Source of the DNA: Lysobacterales bacterium
GTDB lineage: Bacteria > Pseudomonadota > Gammaproteobacteria > Xanthomonadales > SZUA-36
Assembly: GCA_029287515.1 (NCBI GenBank)
Contig: JARFQZ010000048.1
Span: forward strand, 1 to 20,858
DNA: 20,858 nt
Direction of reading: 5' to 3'
Shown here: positions 1 through 7,674 of the stretch, piece after piece
How the letters are laid out: each line of letters opens with the position of its first letter
Position numbering within the stretch: position 1 is the stretch's first letter
Translations under genes and position numbers: made by a program
The notes under the pieces: model-generated
The model's input: only the letters and a program-made list of their open reading frames with translations
The model's database searches: none
Told to the model about the DNA's origin: nothing

Positions 1-1103
1 GTCAGGAGGCCCACTGCCAGTCCGGCGACCAGGCCGGAGAGGAAGCACCCGTAAACGCCCAGGCTGGAATAGGTTTCGCCGCCCAGCACGAAGCTTTCCG
101 GGATCAGCATCTTGGTGAAGAAAAACATCACGATGGCCATCAGCACGCTGGAAATAACCAGCAGCTTCATCAGGGCCGGCGCCACGTCTTCTTCCTTCTT
201 CACGCCGACCAGTAACTTGGTGATCAGGCTGACCGGGATACCCACGGCGCTGATCAGGATCGGGTAGAGCAGGGCGTTGGGGTCGGCTGCAAATACCACT
301 GCCGAAATGACCATGGCCGCGCAGGTGCTCTCGGCGCAGGAACCGAACAGGTCGGCGCCCATGCCGGCCACATCACCGACGTTGTCGCCCACGTTATCGG
401 CGATAACTGCCGGGTTGCGCGGATCGTCTTCAGGAATGCCCTGTTCCACCTTGCCCACCAGGTCGGCGCCCACGTCGGCCGCCTTGGTGAAGATGCCGCC
501 GCCCACACGGGCGAACAGCGCGATGGTGGAGCCGCCCAGGCCGAAGCCGGCGATCACTTCCATCAGCACGTGGTTGTTTTCCGGACCGAGGTCAGCCAGC
601 AACCAGCTCATCACCACGTAGATGATGACCATGCCCAGCACGGCCAGGCCGACCAGCGCAAAGCCCATTACCGCACCGGAATTGATCGCGACGTCGAAGG
701 CGTGGGAAATATCCTTCTTGGCCGAAACCGTGGTGCGCGCGTTGCCTTGCGTGGCGACTTTCATACCGATGTAGCCGGACGCGATGGAGATGGCTCCGCC
801 GAACAGGAAAGCGATGGCAGTGTATATGCCTTCGCGCGTGTCCGGCGTGTGCTTGTCATCGATCAGCAGCGCGATGATGGCGGCAAACGCTATCATGAAT
901 ATAGTCAGGAACTTGTATTCCTGCTTGAGAAAGGCCATGGCGCCCTTCGCGATGGCCCCATGGATGAAAGTCAGACGGCTGGCGTCTTTTTCTTCCAGCC
1001 CCAGGGTCAGCGGAACACTGGTCACTTTCTTCATGTAGACGAAGGCAATGGCCAGGCCCAGCAAAGACAGGACCGTGGAGATGATTATTGTGATTCCCGG
1101 CAT
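1..1103 (-). CDS. hppA: Membrane-bound ion-translocating pyrophosphatase, 3' end cut by window edge
   Basis: Integral membrane enzyme that couples hydrolysis of pyrophosphate to pumping of H+ or Na+ across the inner membrane. The first 367 residues are visible. They start with a hydrophobic helix (about 3-25) and contain several more membrane segments. The family pyrophosphate-binding block is intact: DVGADLVGKVE at 210-220, then EDDPRNP at 225-231 and DNVGDNVGD at 236-244. The ATG at 1101-1103 is preceded by an AGGAG ribosome site (reverse complement of 1114-1118). The segment DLFGSCAESTCAA (251-263) resembles the plant-like, potassium-dependent branch. The residues that decide potassium dependence, and those that best separate H+ from Na+ pumps, lie in the missing part, so the ion is not assigned. 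A soluble pyrophosphatase is encoded about 10 kb away. Confidence 0.96.
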   Translation of the reverse strand, partial: MPGITIIISTVLSLLGLAIAFVYMKKVTSVPLTLGLEEKDASRLTFIHGAIAKGAMAFLKQEYKFLTIFMIAFAAIIALLIDDKHTPDTREGIYTAIAFLFGGAISIASGYIGMKVATQGNARTTVSAKKDISHAFDVAINSGAVMGFALVGLAVLGMVIIYVVMSWLLADLGPENNHVLMEVIAGFGLGGSTIALFARVGGGIFTKAADVGADLVGKVEQGIPEDDPRNPAVIADNVGDNVGDVAGMGADLFGSCAESTCAAMVISAVVFAADPNALLYPILISAVGIPVSLITKLLVGVKKEEDVAPALMKLLVISSVLMAIVMFFFTKMLIPESFVLGGETYSSLGVYGCFLSGLVAGLAVGLL

Positions 1104-1240
1104 TAGTTTTGCACTCCTAGAAATAGCATTTTTTTCGAATCGCGCGCACTTTAACACAAACCGCTGCAGGCTTGATAAACAAGAACGATAAAAATGTCCT
1201 AAATCAATCGATTAAGGCAGGTTACGGGCGAGCAGGAGGC

Positions 1241-2263
1241 CTATTCCAGATTCAATGCCTGCTTGAGCATTGCCACCAACTCGGGATAAGTGTTCCTGTC
1301 CAGCAGATTCATCGCCCTGTGGCCTGAAAGTTCTTTTACCAGGCGGGTGGCGCAGGTTGTGTTGGCGGCAGGGCCAGACACCAGGTCGGCCTTCATGTGC
1401 TCGCCATAGGCGGTTTGTACGCCCAGCACCGCATAGGGATCAGAGGCGCAGAGCACGGTGAACCGGGTGAGGTCCCCCAGCCTTTTGACCAACATGGCCC
1501 CATTGTAAGGCTCGAGAGGTGACGCACCGGCTTCAGCCACCAGGATGTCGGCATTGCATGCTGCGATCTTTGACAGCAGCAAATCAAGTGCCTCCCGGTA
1601 GGTCGTTTCCGGGCAGACGGTGGAAGGCAGGCCGGCATCGACAAAGTCGAAGACCGCAGATGCCCCGGCGTCGCGGAATTTCAGGATGTCTCGATAACGG
1701 GCCGCCCCGGTCAGCTTCGCCGCTACGACATCCAGTCCCATGTAGCTGAGAGCGCGGATGATGACCTGCCCCGAGCTGGTTTTGCCAGCCGACATGGACG
1801 TGCCGATCAGTAAAACCACCGGGGTATCGAGTACTCTGCGCTCGGCCGCTACGACAAAATCCATCATCCCGAGCTTCCTGCCGTCGCGGGTAACGTGGCC
1901 GAGGTACTCCAGCCGCATCAGGTCGGGCAGCATGGGTGAAATTGAAGTGGCCTTACCAATCAGACCAGCGGGGGTCAGCGCGTCCAGATCGCCACCTTCG
2001 GTTAGCGCCCTCCAGTCTCCTACGCCTTCGAGCGTGGCAGCCCTTTCTCCCAGGGCTCCAATCATCAGGTCGCCACGGACCATTTCAGCAATCCGGCCGG
2101 TTTTTGTCTCGCAGCGGTACAAACGGTTGCGCTTGCCGGTTACGCGGCCGACAACAAAGTCGCCGGTGTCCCAGTCCGCTCGTTCCCATTTCACAGTTTT
2201 GAAGGGAACAGTCCACAGGTCCGAATTGCGGGTGACCGTGGAGAAAAAGTAATGCGACTTCAT
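1241..2263 (-). CDS. P-loop protein, dethiobiotin-synthetase/DUF1611-like, function unknown
   Basis: A 340-residue protein in two parts. Residues 1-140 are beta-rich with no motif I recognise. Residues about 148-340 form a nucleotide-binding domain with a P-loop GTSMSAGKT at 154-162. The G-x5-GKT spacing is that of dethiobiotin synthetase and DUF1611 proteins rather than the common Walker A. A hydrophobic strand ending in ILVAEAGASPLEP (about 235-247) looks like the second acidic metal-binding site of that superfamily. Known DUF1611 members include proteins linked to N-acylation of D-amino acids, but this protein is too divergent for that function to be transferred. The start codon overlaps the stop of the upstream M20 peptidase gene as ATGA (2260-2263), so the two are probably translationally coupled and may act on the same substrate. 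It is the last gene of its operon, 137 bases before hppA. Confidence 0.85.
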   Translation of the reverse strand: MKSHYFFSTVTRNSDLWTVPFKTVKWERADWDTGDFVVGRVTGKRNRLYRCETKTGRIAEMVRGDLMIGALGERAATLEGVGDWRALTEGGDLDALTPAGLIGKATSISPMLPDLMRLEYLGHVTRDGRKLGMMDFVVAAERRVLDTPVVLLIGTSMSAGKTSSGQVIIRALSYMGLDVVAAKLTGAARYRDILKFRDAGASAVFDFVDAGLPSTVCPETTYREALDLLLSKIAACNADILVAEAGASPLEPYNGAMLVKRLGDLTRFTVLCASDPYAVLGVQTAYGEHMKADLVSGPAANTTCATRLVKELSGHRAMNLLDRNTYPELVAMLKQALNLE

Positions 2264-3447
2264 CCGCGTTCACCTTCAGCTTCCAGCGGAGGGGCCATCA
2301 GCAACAGGGTCAGCAGGGCTGCATGTTCAATCGTTCTTCCCAGCCGCAGGTGTTCGTGCCGTGCATGGGCTCCATCCCCAACGGCACCGAGTCCATCGAG
2401 AGTTGCGGTATACAGGCTGGTGAAGTTTCCATCGGATCCGCCGCCGGCCAGACCTTCCTCCAATTGCAGGCCCAGTTCATCGCCCAGTGTCCGGGCAAGG
2501 CGCCACAGCTGCCGGTTTTGCGGGGTCCGCTCCATTGCCGGGCGGCCGAAACCGCCCTCGATGACCAGCGAAGTACCTTCGACGACGGGTTCCAGATTGA
2601 GAATCGCCTTCTCTACCCGTTCCCCGGCTTCTTTTGTTTCCACCCGGACATCCACCACGGCCTGGCTTTCGGGCGCAACGACATTCGGCCTTAGCCCCCC
2701 ATCAATTGTACCGACGTTAACAGTAACGCCCCGGTCGAAATCATTCAGCGCGAACAGGGTCTGGATCACGTGGGACAGTTCCAGGATCGCACTGGCGCCG
2801 GCGCCCGGGTCCAGCCCGGCATGTGCTGCTTCGCCGCGAACCGTGACGCTGAATCGCGCAATGCCTTTGCGGGCGGTTTTCAGCCGGCCGGCCGGGCCAA
2901 GCGAGGGCTCGAGCACGAAAACCCGGTTCATATGCGGCGCAAGGGATTCGATGTACCGCCTGCTTTCCCGGCTTCCCACTTCCTCATCTGAATTCAGGAA
3001 TATGTGCGGTACGACCTGCGGGCGGATTTTGAAGTGTTGCAGTGTTTCGATCGCCAGCAGGGCTTGCGCAACGCCGCCTTTCATATCATAGACACCGGGA
3101 CCCCGAACGACGTCTCCGTCGTGTTCGAACGGCATATCTTCAAGAGTTCCCAGCGGCCAGACGGTGTCATAATGCCCAAGCAACAGCTGCGTGGGCCTGG
3201 TTTGCGACTGGTCCGCGGGACGCGCGTGCAACATGCCGCCACTGGTGTGACCCGGAATTCGTTTTACGCTGTAGCCCAGTCGCTCAAATTGTCCTGCAAT
3301 GATTTCCCGGATCTCATGCTGTGCGCCCGGAACGTCTGACGGAGATTCAGCCTCGGTCATGGTTTTCAGCATAGCCACCAGGTCCGCCTCCTTGCTCTGC
3401 AGGTGATCAAGCACATCTTTGGCGGCGGGGGTGGCTGCTTCGTTCAT
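2260..3447 (-). CDS. M20 family metallopeptidase, carboxypeptidase G2-like
   Basis: A 395-residue zinc-dependent exopeptidase or deacylase of the M20 family (ArgE/DapE/CPG2). Expected active-site residues are present: HYD at 92-94 (zinc ligand His92, with Asp94), bridging Asp121 in YDMKGG, catalytic Glu155 and ligand Glu156 in DEEVGS, Glu180 in LEPS, and a C-terminal His361 in GDGAHARHEH. The dimerisation lid sits between the two catalytic halves, at about 195-300. No signal peptide is visible, so it is probably cytoplasmic. The HYDTVWPLGT segment and the LEPS motif are closest to glutamate carboxypeptidases of the CPG2 type, but the substrate cannot be read from sequence. The gene starts 5 bases after the flavin-reductase-like gene and its stop overlaps the P-loop gene start, which indicates one transcript. 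Confidence 0.92.
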   Translation of the reverse strand: MNEAATPAAKDVLDHLQSKEADLVAMLKTMTEAESPSDVPGAQHEIREIIAGQFERLGYSVKRIPGHTSGGMLHARPADQSQTRPTQLLLGHYDTVWPLGTLEDMPFEHDGDVVRGPGVYDMKGGVAQALLAIETLQHFKIRPQVVPHIFLNSDEEVGSRESRRYIESLAPHMNRVFVLEPSLGPAGRLKTARKGIARFSVTVRGEAAHAGLDPGAGASAILELSHVIQTLFALNDFDRGVTVNVGTIDGGLRPNVVAPESQAVVDVRVETKEAGERVEKAILNLEPVVEGTSLVIEGGFGRPAMERTPQNRQLWRLARTLGDELGLQLEEGLAGGGSDGNFTSLYTATLDGLGAVGDGAHARHEHLRLGRTIEHAALLTLLLMAPPLEAEGERG

Positions 3448-3452
3448 CGGGC

Positions 3453-4064
3453 TTATTTCTTCATTCCTGACGGGAAGGGAAACGACAGACTGTCAGCAAT
3501 TGAGGCAAAACGGCCGGGATGCAGGTAAGCCAGCACAGGTGCTTCGTGGACCATGGCCTGGTCATCCACTTCATCTTTACGTTCAGAGTCTTCCGCTACC
3601 CGCGCGGCTACGACGCGCCCGATTATCAGGCTGTTGACCCCGAATCCATCGACAAACCTGTCCAATTCACATTCAAGAAACATGTAGGCACCACTCAGCA
3701 GAACCCCATCGACACTCGTGGAGGGGAATACCGGCAGTGCCTGTAACGCCGGTTTTTCGTCTTTGGTGAACCGTGGTGAAGCTGCCAGGCTGGTCAACAC
3801 CAGTTGCTCGGGCCTGGGGTAGGATACTGTAAACACGCCATCGCGCTTGATATTGGAGTACGTGTGGTGCCTTGGAGTGCAGACAAAGCCGAAATAATTC
3901 TCCCAGCCCATCGGCATGGCCATGTGTTTGGGCGCCAGATCATGGCTGCCATCGGATTCCATGGTCCCCACCAGAACCAGGGGGGCTACCCAGAAAAAGC
4001 GGTCCCAGATGGGTAGATTCATGTCCAGTTCGACGAGCCTTTGGTTTTCCACCGGGCTCTGCAT
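3453..4064 (-). CDS. Flavin reductase-like, FMN-binding split-barrel protein
   Basis: A 203-residue protein of the flavin reductase-like domain family. The family binds FMN and either reduces flavin for a partner oxygenase or acts as an oxidoreductase itself. The pattern APLVLVGTMESDG followed by DLAPKHMAMPMGWENYFGF and HTYSNIKRDGVFTVSYP fits the N-terminal half of the split barrel and its FMN-binding loop. I chose the ATG at 4062-4064 because a perfect AGGAGG lies 7 bases upstream. The longer reading from 4220 has no good ribosome site and adds 52 low-complexity residues. It is the first gene of a three-gene minus-strand operon with the M20 peptidase 5 bases behind. No oxygenase partner is visible nearby, so the physiological electron acceptor is unknown. 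Confidence 0.88.
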   Translation of the reverse strand: MQSPVENQRLVELDMNLPIWDRFFWVAPLVLVGTMESDGSHDLAPKHMAMPMGWENYFGFVCTPRHHTYSNIKRDGVFTVSYPRPEQLVLTSLAASPRFTKDEKPALQALPVFPSTSVDGVLLSGAYMFLECELDRFVDGFGVNSLIIGRVVAARVAEDSERKDEVDDQAMVHEAPVLAYLHPGRFASIADSLSFPFPSGMKK

Positions 4065-4071
4065 GGTAGAA

Positions 4072-4077
4072 CCTCCT
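4072..4077 (-). promoter_or_regulatory. Shine-Dalgarno AGGAGG that fixes the start of the flavin reductase-like gene
   Basis: The plus strand reads CCTCCT, so the minus strand carries a perfect AGGAGG 7 bases before the ATG at 4062-4064. This decides against the upstream in-frame ATG at 4220. Confidence 0.85.
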
Positions 4078-4152
4078 GTCAGCAGGCGAGCGTTCCTGGC
4101 TTCCAAACTACTCCCCTGAATGGGTTGCTGCCATGATCTGGGGCAAGAACCG

Positions 4153-4191
4153 AAAATCCGCCGTTGTTCAGGGGTTTCCGGTAAAATCCGC
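4153..4191. repeat. Two direct copies of AAAATCCGC in the divergent intergenic region
   Basis: AAAATCCGC occurs at 4153-4161 and again at 4183-4191. The 30-base period is about three helical turns. The repeats lie between the divergent flavin-reductase operon and dsbD, where operators would be expected. They are short and could be chance. No confident -35/-10 pair was found in the roughly 200 bases between the two starts. Confidence 0.35.
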
Positions 4192-4266
4192 AAGTCAGCG
4201 GGACCCCCTGTAAGGAACATTAGTCCGAATCCCGGGTCTACTTAGCGGCAGTCAGGCAGGCTGAAG

Positions 4267-6540
4267 ATGAATTCAATGAAACAAAAAATCATTATCTGCT
4301 TAAGCTCGATCCTGGGTTTGTTATTTTCTCCGGTCGCTTTTGCCATCGGTTTCGACGAAGTGCGAAATTTCGAGGACGTTTTTGTCATTTCCGGCAAGGC
4401 GGTCGGCCGTGACCGGATCGAAGTCAGCTGGGCCATAGAAGACGGCTATTACCTCTACAACAACAAATTCCTTCGCTTTGTTTCGGCCACAGAGGGCGTT
4501 GAGCTCGGTGATCCCCGGATTCCCCGCGGTGAAATCAAGTTTGATGAACTGTTGGGTGAAGAGGTCGAAAAGTACCACGATAAGCTGACTGTCACGCTGC
4601 CTCTTTTGTCGGTGCCAGCTGGCACCGGCACCATCGAACTCAAGGTGCGTTCCCAGGGATGCCTGGAAAATGAATTGTGTTACCCGCCAACACAACAGCT
4701 CCTTGCCTTGAGCCTCCCGGAAAAAACGGCGTTGCCCGCGGAACCCGCGGCAGGGCTGCTTGCGGGACAGGGCCAGCCGGATCTGTTTTCTCTCCAGGAC
4801 AAACCACCGGCGCTGAAACCGGAAGAAGCTTTTGTCTTCGAGTCCATTGGCTACAGCGCGGATACGGCCCTGGTCAGGTTTACCGCGCAACCGGGTTATT
4901 ACCTTTACGCCGAAAAATTCCAGTTTCAGGTGATCGGCGGCGGCGAATTCGAAGTCCGGAATGTAGAGATGCCCGCCGGTGTCAACAAGGATGATCCGGA
5001 ATTTGGGCCTGTTCCCGTGTTCTTCGGCCAGGTAGAGATTCCGGTCCGGCTGAACCGGCCCGCCGGAAATGCCCAGGACATCATGCTGGAAGCGCGTTTC
5101 CAGGGATGTCGCGATGGTGATATTTGCTATCCGCCGATGAAACGAACAGTAACTTTCGAGATGCCCGCGGCCCAGACAGCGGTGCGTGAGCCGGTTTCGG
5201 ATGTCACGGTCAAACAGGCCGGGGCGCCGGTAAGCGAACAGGACAAGCTGGCCGGATTGCTGGGCAGTCACCCGGTACGCGCGATTGCCGCCTTTTTCGT
5301 GGCTGGCCTGTTACTGGCTTTCACACCTTGCGTTTTTCCGATGGTCCCCATCCTTTCCGGGATCATCATCGGCCAGGGTGACCGCCTGACCACCATGCGC
5401 GCGTTCTGGCTGTCGCTGGTCTATGTACTGGCCATGGCCGTGACCTATACGGTTGCCGGCGTGCTGGCCGGGCTGTTTGGCCAGAATCTGCAGGCCGTTT
5501 TCCAGAATCCCTGGATCATCAGCGGGTTCGTACTGGTATTCATCCTGCTGGCCCTGTCGATGTTCGGCTTTTACGAGCTTCAGCTTCCCGGAAGACTGCA
5601 AACCCGCCTGGCGGAGGCCAGCAATAAGCAACAGGGCGGGCAACTGTGGGGCGTTGCTGTAATGGGGTTTCTATCAGCCCTGATCGTTGGCCCTTGTGTC
5701 GCTCCGCCCCTGATGGCGGCCCTGATTGTCATCGGCTCTTCGGGTGATGCCGTTCTGGGTGGCGCGGCCCTGTTCTCTCTGGCCATGGGCATGGGCATGC
5801 CGTTAATCGTTTTTGGTGTTTCTGCCGGAAAACTGGTGCCCAGGGCCGGTGCCTGGATGGACGCCGTCAAGGCAGTATTCGGCGTCGGTTTGCTGGCGCT
5901 GGCCATCTGGATGCTGGAGCGCATTTTGCCGGGTGGCCTGATCATGCTGTTGTGGGGTGTGCTCGCGATCAGCAGCGGCATCTACCTGGGTGCACTGGAC
6001 CGCCTCGAAGCGGGTGTTTCCGGCTGGCGGCGGTTGTGGAAATCATTGGGTATTGTGCTGCTGGTGCTGGGGATCACGGAAGTGGTGGGCGCCGCTGCAG
6101 GTGGTGACTACTGGTTACGGCCGCTCAGCGGTTTAACTACCGCGACGGGGGCCGGGCCGGCTGAGGAGCACAAGGCCTTTCACAGGATCAAGTCGCTGGG
6201 TGACCTGGAGCGTGCGATCGAGACGGCAAGCGCGGAAAACCGGCCGGTCATGCTGGATTTTTATGCGGACTGGTGCGTGGAATGCATCCGCATGGAGCGC
6301 AATACTTTTCCCGAGCCACAGGTACAAGCGGAATTCGAGCGGTTTGACTTGCTACAGGCGGATGTCACGGCCAATGACGATCTGGACCAGGAGCTGATGA
6401 AGGCATTCGGCATCATCGGGCCGCCCGCTATCCTGTTTTTCGACTCTGATGGCGGGGAAATGAAGGCCTATCGGCTGGTGGGTTACTTCGAAGGGGAGGA
6501 GTTTGCCGCCCATCTGCAGAAGGTGCTCGCCGCACAGTGA
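4267..6540 (+). CDS. dsbD: Thiol:disulfide interchange protein DsbD with duplicated alpha domain
   Basis: Inner-membrane protein that carries electrons from cytoplasmic thioredoxin to periplasmic thiol proteins. It has 757 residues, compared with about 565 for the E. coli protein. Order: signal peptide (about 1-26); a first periplasmic DsbD-alpha domain with the pair Cys132/Cys138; a second alpha domain with Cys281/Cys287, each in the same QGC-x5-CYPP context; an eight-helix-type membrane domain (about 335-610) with Cys355 in FTPCVFP and Cys477 in VGPCVAP; and a C-terminal thioredoxin domain with CVEC at 670-673. The extra length is the second alpha domain. Two starts are possible, ATG at 4267 or at 4276. 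The second gives a typical MKQK signal peptide and is preceded by GAAG, while the first has AGG 6 bases upstream. The next gene starts inside the stop codon (GTGA). Confidence 0.97.
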   Translation: MNSMKQKIIICLSSILGLLFSPVAFAIGFDEVRNFEDVFVISGKAVGRDRIEVSWAIEDGYYLYNNKFLRFVSATEGVELGDPRIPRGEIKFDELLGEEVEKYHDKLTVTLPLLSVPAGTGTIELKVRSQGCLENELCYPPTQQLLALSLPEKTALPAEPAAGLLAGQGQPDLFSLQDKPPALKPEEAFVFESIGYSADTALVRFTAQPGYYLYAEKFQFQVIGGGEFEVRNVEMPAGVNKDDPEFGPVPVFFGQVEIPVRLNRPAGNAQDIMLEARFQGCRDGDICYPPMKRTVTFEMPAAQTAVREPVSDVTVKQAGAPVSEQDKLAGLLGSHPVRAIAAFFVAGLLLAFTPCVFPMVPILSGIIIGQGDRLTTMRAFWLSLVYVLAMAVTYTVAGVLAGLFGQNLQAVFQNPWIISGFVLVFILLALSMFGFYELQLPGRLQTRLAEASNKQQGGQLWGVAVMGFLSALIVGPCVAPPLMAALIVIGSSGDAVLGGAALFSLAMGMGMPLIVFGVSAGKLVPRAGAWMDAVKAVFGVGLLALAIWMLERILPGGLIMLLWGVLAISSGIYLGALDRLEAGVSGWRRLWKSLGIVLLVLGITEVVGAAAGGDYWLRPLSGLTTATGAGPAEEHKAFHRIKSLGDLERAIETASAENRPVMLDFYADWCVECIRMERNTFPEPQVQAEFERFDLLQADVTANDDLDQELMKAFGIIGPPAILFFDSDGGEMKAYRLVGYFEGEEFAAHLQKVLAAQ

Positions 6541-7091
6541 ATCGCACATTCCTGATTATGGCCGTCGTGGCTGTGCTGGCCGCGAGCGCCGGGTACTTCG
6601 CAGCGAAATCCATTGAAACGGGCAAAGCACCAGCGCCGGAATCGTTCAGCGTGCCGGATGTGGACGATCTCCTGGGTAAAAAGAGGCCCGACTTCACTCA
6701 TGAGAGAATTGACGGAACACCGGTTTCAGCCAGTGATTTCGACGGCAGGGTTTGGCTGGTCAATTTCTGGGCGACATGGTGCAAACCCTGCGTTGATGAA
6801 ATGCCCATGTTGTCTGAATTGCGATCGAAAGATGACGGGAAGGGCCTGGAAGTAGTCGGTATCGCGCTGGATGATGCCGACAGGGCGCGGAAATTCGCAG
6901 AGGAGTTGTCGATCGCTTATCCCATCCTGGTGGGGAAGGCGGATGTCGTCCTGACGGGCCGTCGTTACGGCAACTCGACCGGTCTTCTGCCGTTCAGTGT
7001 ACTGATCGATGCCGGTGGCATGATCCGCTGGATACACCTGGGCGCCCTGGAAAGAGACGTTTTGTTGAATCAGGTTGGTTTGCTGGAATAG
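6537..7091 (+). CDS. TlpA/ResA-like thioredoxin-fold protein, membrane-anchored
   Basis: A 184-residue protein with an N-terminal hydrophobic anchor or uncleaved signal (about 4-23) and a periplasmic thioredoxin fold. The redox motif WCKPC lies at 81-85, in NFWATWCKPCVDEMP. It ends in a typical GLLPFSVLID cis-proline region and is of the TlpA/DsbE type, which reduces disulfides in the periplasm. It uses a GTG start that overlaps the dsbD stop as GTGA, so it is translationally coupled to DsbD, which is the natural electron donor. The precise client (cytochrome c maturation or general reduction) cannot be told; no ccm genes are in the window. Confidence 0.93.
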   Translation: MNRTFLIMAVVAVLAASAGYFAAKSIETGKAPAPESFSVPDVDDLLGKKRPDFTHERIDGTPVSASDFDGRVWLVNFWATWCKPCVDEMPMLSELRSKDDGKGLEVVGIALDDADRARKFAEELSIAYPILVGKADVVLTGRRYGNSTGLLPFSVLIDAGGMIRWIHLGALERDVLLNQVGLLE

Positions 7092-7148
7092 GTAGTACCA
7101 AAATCTTCTAATTTGCGGCCATCTGTCTCGATCTTGTGGACAAATAAT

Positions 7149-7166
7149 GCAAAATCGGGCAAAATC
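7149..7166. repeat. Tandem GCAAAATC repeat upstream of aroQ
   Basis: GCAAAATC occurs at 7149-7156 and 7159-7166, exactly one helical turn apart, about 30 bases before the aroQ start. It may be a protein-binding site in the aroQ leader or simple chance. The repeat resembles AAAATCCGC seen twice upstream of dsbD. Confidence 0.35.
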
Positions 7167-7192
7167 CCTATCCCTGATCGAGGCGAATCACT

Positions 7193-7636
7193 ATGGCAAA
7201 CATTCTCGTTCTTAATGGCCCCAACCTGAATTTGCTCGGCAGCAGAGAACCCGGCCAGTATGGCCACCGGACTCTTGAAGAAATCATGGAAGATGTGGAG
7301 CGGTTCGCAGGCGCCTGCGGGCATGAGCTGCAGCATGTCCAGGAAAACAGCGAGGGTGTGCTTGTCGAGGCAGTCCACAAGGCGGCCAACGACAATGTTG
7401 ATTACATAATTTTTAACCCCGCAGCCTATACCCATACCAGCGTGGCGCTACGGGACGCGCTGCTGGCTGTGAGAATTCCTTTCATAGAAGTTCACCTTTC
7501 CGCAGTGGCGGCCCGAGAGCCGTTTCGCCAGGTCTCCTATTTTTCCGACATCGCGATGGGTGTCATCCAGGGTTTTCGCGGTGAAAGTTACATGTTGGCC
7601 ATGCAGGCCATCATCAATCAAATAGAACCACAATAA
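7193..7636 (+). CDS. aroQ: Type II 3-dehydroquinate dehydratase
   Basis: Dodecameric cytoplasmic enzyme of the shikimate pathway that converts 3-dehydroquinate to 3-dehydroshikimate. It has 147 residues, the usual length. The N-terminal NGPNLNLLGSREPGQYG carries the catalytic Arg18 and Tyr23. AAYTHTS and the EVH of IEVHLS (general acid His) are also present, as is the AREPFR arginine. Two conserved positions differ: the usual SNVHxRE block reads SAVAARE, with Asn and His both replaced by Ala. The main catalytic residues remain, so activity is likely. ATG at 7193 is preceded by GAGG with a 9-base gap. The position before accB-accC is the common gammaproteobacterial arrangement. Confidence 0.95.
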   Translation: MANILVLNGPNLNLLGSREPGQYGHRTLEEIMEDVERFAGACGHELQHVQENSEGVLVEAVHKAANDNVDYIIFNPAAYTHTSVALRDALLAVRIPFIEVHLSAVAAREPFRQVSYFSDIAMGVIQGFRGESYMLAMQAIINQIEPQ

Positions 7637-7661
7637 TCAGATGCCGGGCGAGCGTCACGGC

Positions 7662-7666
7662 AGGAG
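7662..7666 (+). promoter_or_regulatory. Ribosome binding site supporting the GTG start of accB
   Basis: AGGAG lies 8 bases before GTG at 7675. No ATG start fits the conserved N-terminus of the protein, so the GTG is the likely start. Confidence 0.75.
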
Positions 7667-7674
7667 CAGCAAGA

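Noticed and set aside
570..1106. A 178-codon open frame on the plus strand opposite hppA
   Set aside because: It is antisense to a strongly conserved pyrophosphatase, low in hydrophobic order, and has no ribosome site or family similarity.
1104..1240. Promoter or terminator between the P-loop gene and hppA
   Set aside because: The region is AT-rich with an AATCGATT palindrome, but I found neither a clear -35/-10 pair nor a terminator stem.
2252..3091. A 279-codon plus-strand frame
   Set aside because: It lies antisense to the M20 peptidase, is Ser/Arg/Pro-rich as expected for a shadow frame in GC-rich DNA, and has no recognisable motif.
4065..4220. N-terminal extension of the flavin reductase-like gene to the ATG at 4220
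   Set aside because: A perfect AGGAGG precedes the internal ATG at 4062-4064, and the extra 52 residues do not match the family.
4321..5271. A 316-codon minus-strand frame
   Set aside because: It is antisense to the two DsbD alpha domains, and the cysteine pairs and signal peptide show the plus strand is the coding one.
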